Of a stretch of DNA of 64,000 nucleotides, positions 62,453 to 64,000 are shown in pieces; positions within the stretch are counted from its first letter, which is position 1, and each line of letters begins with the position of its first letter. The notes beneath the pieces are model-generated. The model did not search any database. It saw only the letters and a list, made by a program, of their open reading frames with translations, and was not told where the DNA came from. Both the position numbers and the translations under genes were made by a program. Location: contig NC_133971.1 of NCBI RefSeq assembly GCF_031877795.1, positions 3,838,195 to 3,902,194 of the forward strand, given 5' to 3'. The DNA is from Strix aluco (lineage: Eukaryota > Chordata > Aves > Strigiformes > Strigidae).

Positions 62453-62518
62453 AAAACAAAAAACAAAACAGAAAAAACCCCAAACAAACAACAACAACAA
62501 CAAAAAAACCAAAACACC
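62453..62518. repeat. A-rich / CAA low-complexity segment
   Basis: Short AAAAC and CAA units include five CAA triplets near 62489-62503. Low complexity. Confidence 0.85.
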
Positions 62519-62967
62519 AAACAACCCCCTGCAACAAGATCTGCTGCATGCTAATGCAAGGGTTAGAAACCATCTATTTGTGGGTTTGAGTGTTATTTTG
62601 TTCAGCAGACTACAAATTAATTTGTTGCTTGCAGAAAATTGGGTAAGAAAGGCACAAAAGCCAGGCCAATTATCACATTCACTCATCTCCATGTGTTTTA
62701 TATGTGCATGCTCAGGTTTGTAGGATGCTGTGCCCCAAAAATGGCTCCTGATAGCTTTTCCAGGTGCACAGGGCTGTGTAAGGTACCCTATTTCCAATCA
62801 GCTCAGGATGGTACTCACCAAAAGTGTTTACATCCACACCCAGGCCATTCCTTACCATTTCTGTTAGCTCTTAGAAAACCTCTTATTGAGGAAAAACAGA
62901 GAGGAGGAAGAAAATACTTAAATCAACACCAGATATCACATCTTTCTGCTTATGTAACAGGCCAATT

Positions 62968-63029
62968 TAAAAAAAAAAAAAACAAAACCCACACCAAAAA
63001 AAAAAAAAAAAAAACAAAAAACAAAAAAA
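62968..63029. repeat. A-rich low-complexity tract
   Basis: Runs of A are broken by single C or ACACC. It accounts for the lysine-rich end of an overlapping frame. Confidence 0.9.
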
Positions 63030-64000
63030 CAACCCTGACTAGTCATCCGGACATCCTGAAAGACAGTCATATTTGCTGATTTATTGTTATGTTTATGAGG
63101 TGAATATTTAGTGGAAAGGTAAGCTTCAAACTAAGAAGCTTATCCTTGTTTCTGGGAGCTTTCCAAAGACTTATGGATATAGTAGAAACAACTCAACTCA
63201 TCAGAAAGCTTTTGAAGCATATCAAGAAACTTAATCACGCTATAGCTTCAGTGCCTTCCTTTGTGCAAATATTACATTTAAGCTCCAACATGAATTATTA
63301 AACCTCCTTATAATGGTTGTGATTAATCTTCTACCAGCTAATCACTTTGAAGCCATACCTCCTCACAGCACATATAATTTTAAGAATGGCTCCTCTTTGC
63401 ATCCTATACCACCACGAAAATCTATGTGCCCAATAACCTCACAACTTTGGGAGTTTTGTGTAAATGTTGGGTTGTTTTCCTAACAAAACCAGCTTTTTTC
63501 CTCTGCAATGTAAGCCATGGTTCAGCACTTTCAGCTCATGGCTCTAGGTGCAAAAAGAAGTACTGAAACCAGCCATGTAAAGAACATGCTAGTCGGTGGC
63601 AGCGGCCGCAAAGGCAGTGTGGTAACTGTGTCAAGCTCTTCAAAGTAAGGATGCTAAAGCATTTGGTGAACTTTTACCCTCAAAGTCTAAGGTTGACTGA
63701 ACTCTTTTGTCCCCGACTGCATTTAATCCCCATTTTGCTTTGCCCAGCACTAGGCAGAAAGAGTGAGTTATCTTGCTGCTCCCTCATCGTATTATTTGGC
63801 TGCACAGTTGTCTCATGACTCTTCTGGAACGTTTAGTAAAGTTCCCTCTCATTATGATCCCAGTCTAATTTCGCAGAGGAGACAGCTCACTCATCAAAAG
63901 TCTGGAAAACTAGAGATTTCTGAGCCCTGTGGGGATGCTCAGAGCCTTGCATCAGTGGCTATGAGAGCCTATAGCTGCTCTGCAGTCCTCTTAGCCCCAG

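Larger units (their letters stand above)
58961..64000. other. Non-coding DNA with A/T tracts
   Basis: No gene seen to the right edge. It carries a 20-T run (59192-59211), a GC-richer stretch at 59500-59800 with overlapping frames on both strands, a 19-T run (61207-61225), a CAA/A-rich segment (62453-62518) and an A-rich tract (62968-63029). The 146-codon frame at 62639-63079 ends in a lysine-rich translation of the last tract and is not supported as a gene. Confidence 0.5.

Noticed and set aside
62639..63079. 146-codon plus-strand frame
   Set aside because: No family resemblance, and its last third is the lysine-rich reading of an A-rich tract.
1..64000. CRISPR array, bacterial operon, phage or plasmid content
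   Set aside because: No regularly spaced repeats, no dense long frames and no ribosome-binding patterns; the repeats present are of vertebrate type.

Overview
The window reads as non-coding nuclear DNA from a bird. It is AT-rich overall, poor in CpG, and has stop codons throughout all six frames. Three things point to a bird: a CR1 retrotransposon copy at 20015-21024 with the usual avian 3' end, a second CR1 3' stub at 48045-48093 ending in the 8-bp ATTCTGTG-type tail, and a solo LTR at 30317-30880 of a retrovirus-like family I know from bird genomes. The species and chromosome cannot be named from the sequence. No protein-coding gene, exon, rRNA or functional tRNA could be recognised. The window is best described as intergenic or deep intronic DNA.

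Layout. 1-20 kb: unique sequence with scattered A/T runs, degraded MIR/L3-like fossils (about 1531, 7750, 16194 and 16541) and two compact stretches that look like conserved regulatory DNA (about 4275-4545 and 15100-15560). 20-21 kb: a 5'-truncated, inactivated CR1. 21-30 kb: unique sequence with purine and pyrimidine tracts, a G-quadruplex motif (23016), a MIR/L3-like fossil (23955) and a 42-base poly-C tract (24387). 30 kb: a 103-bp GATGG pentamer array, then 258 bp further on the solo LTR with near-perfect 6-bp target duplications. 31-48 kb: unique DNA with a POU-dimer-like palindrome (32726), an imperfect 27-bp palindrome (36133), the longest reading frame in the window (37903-38529, 208 codons, coding status unproven), regulatory-looking DNA (40385-41060), further fossils (39480, 44103) and a tRNA-derived SINE-like relic (46105). 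48-64 kb: a CR1 stub, a nearly exact 48-bp tandem duplication (48743-48838), a local CpG-rich patch (50897-51480), and two more regulatory-looking segments (55880-56060, 58490-58960) before A-rich DNA near the right end.

No genes are seen working together here. The most plausible role, and it is inference only, is a gene-poor region holding distal regulatory elements for a gene outside the window. I found no sign of a new biological system. The strongest direct observations are the dated mobile-element insertions, the recent 48-bp tandem duplication, the pentamer array and poly-C tract with non-B-DNA potential, and the CpG patch. Proposed regulatory elements and exons rest on pattern reading and need alignment or RNA data.
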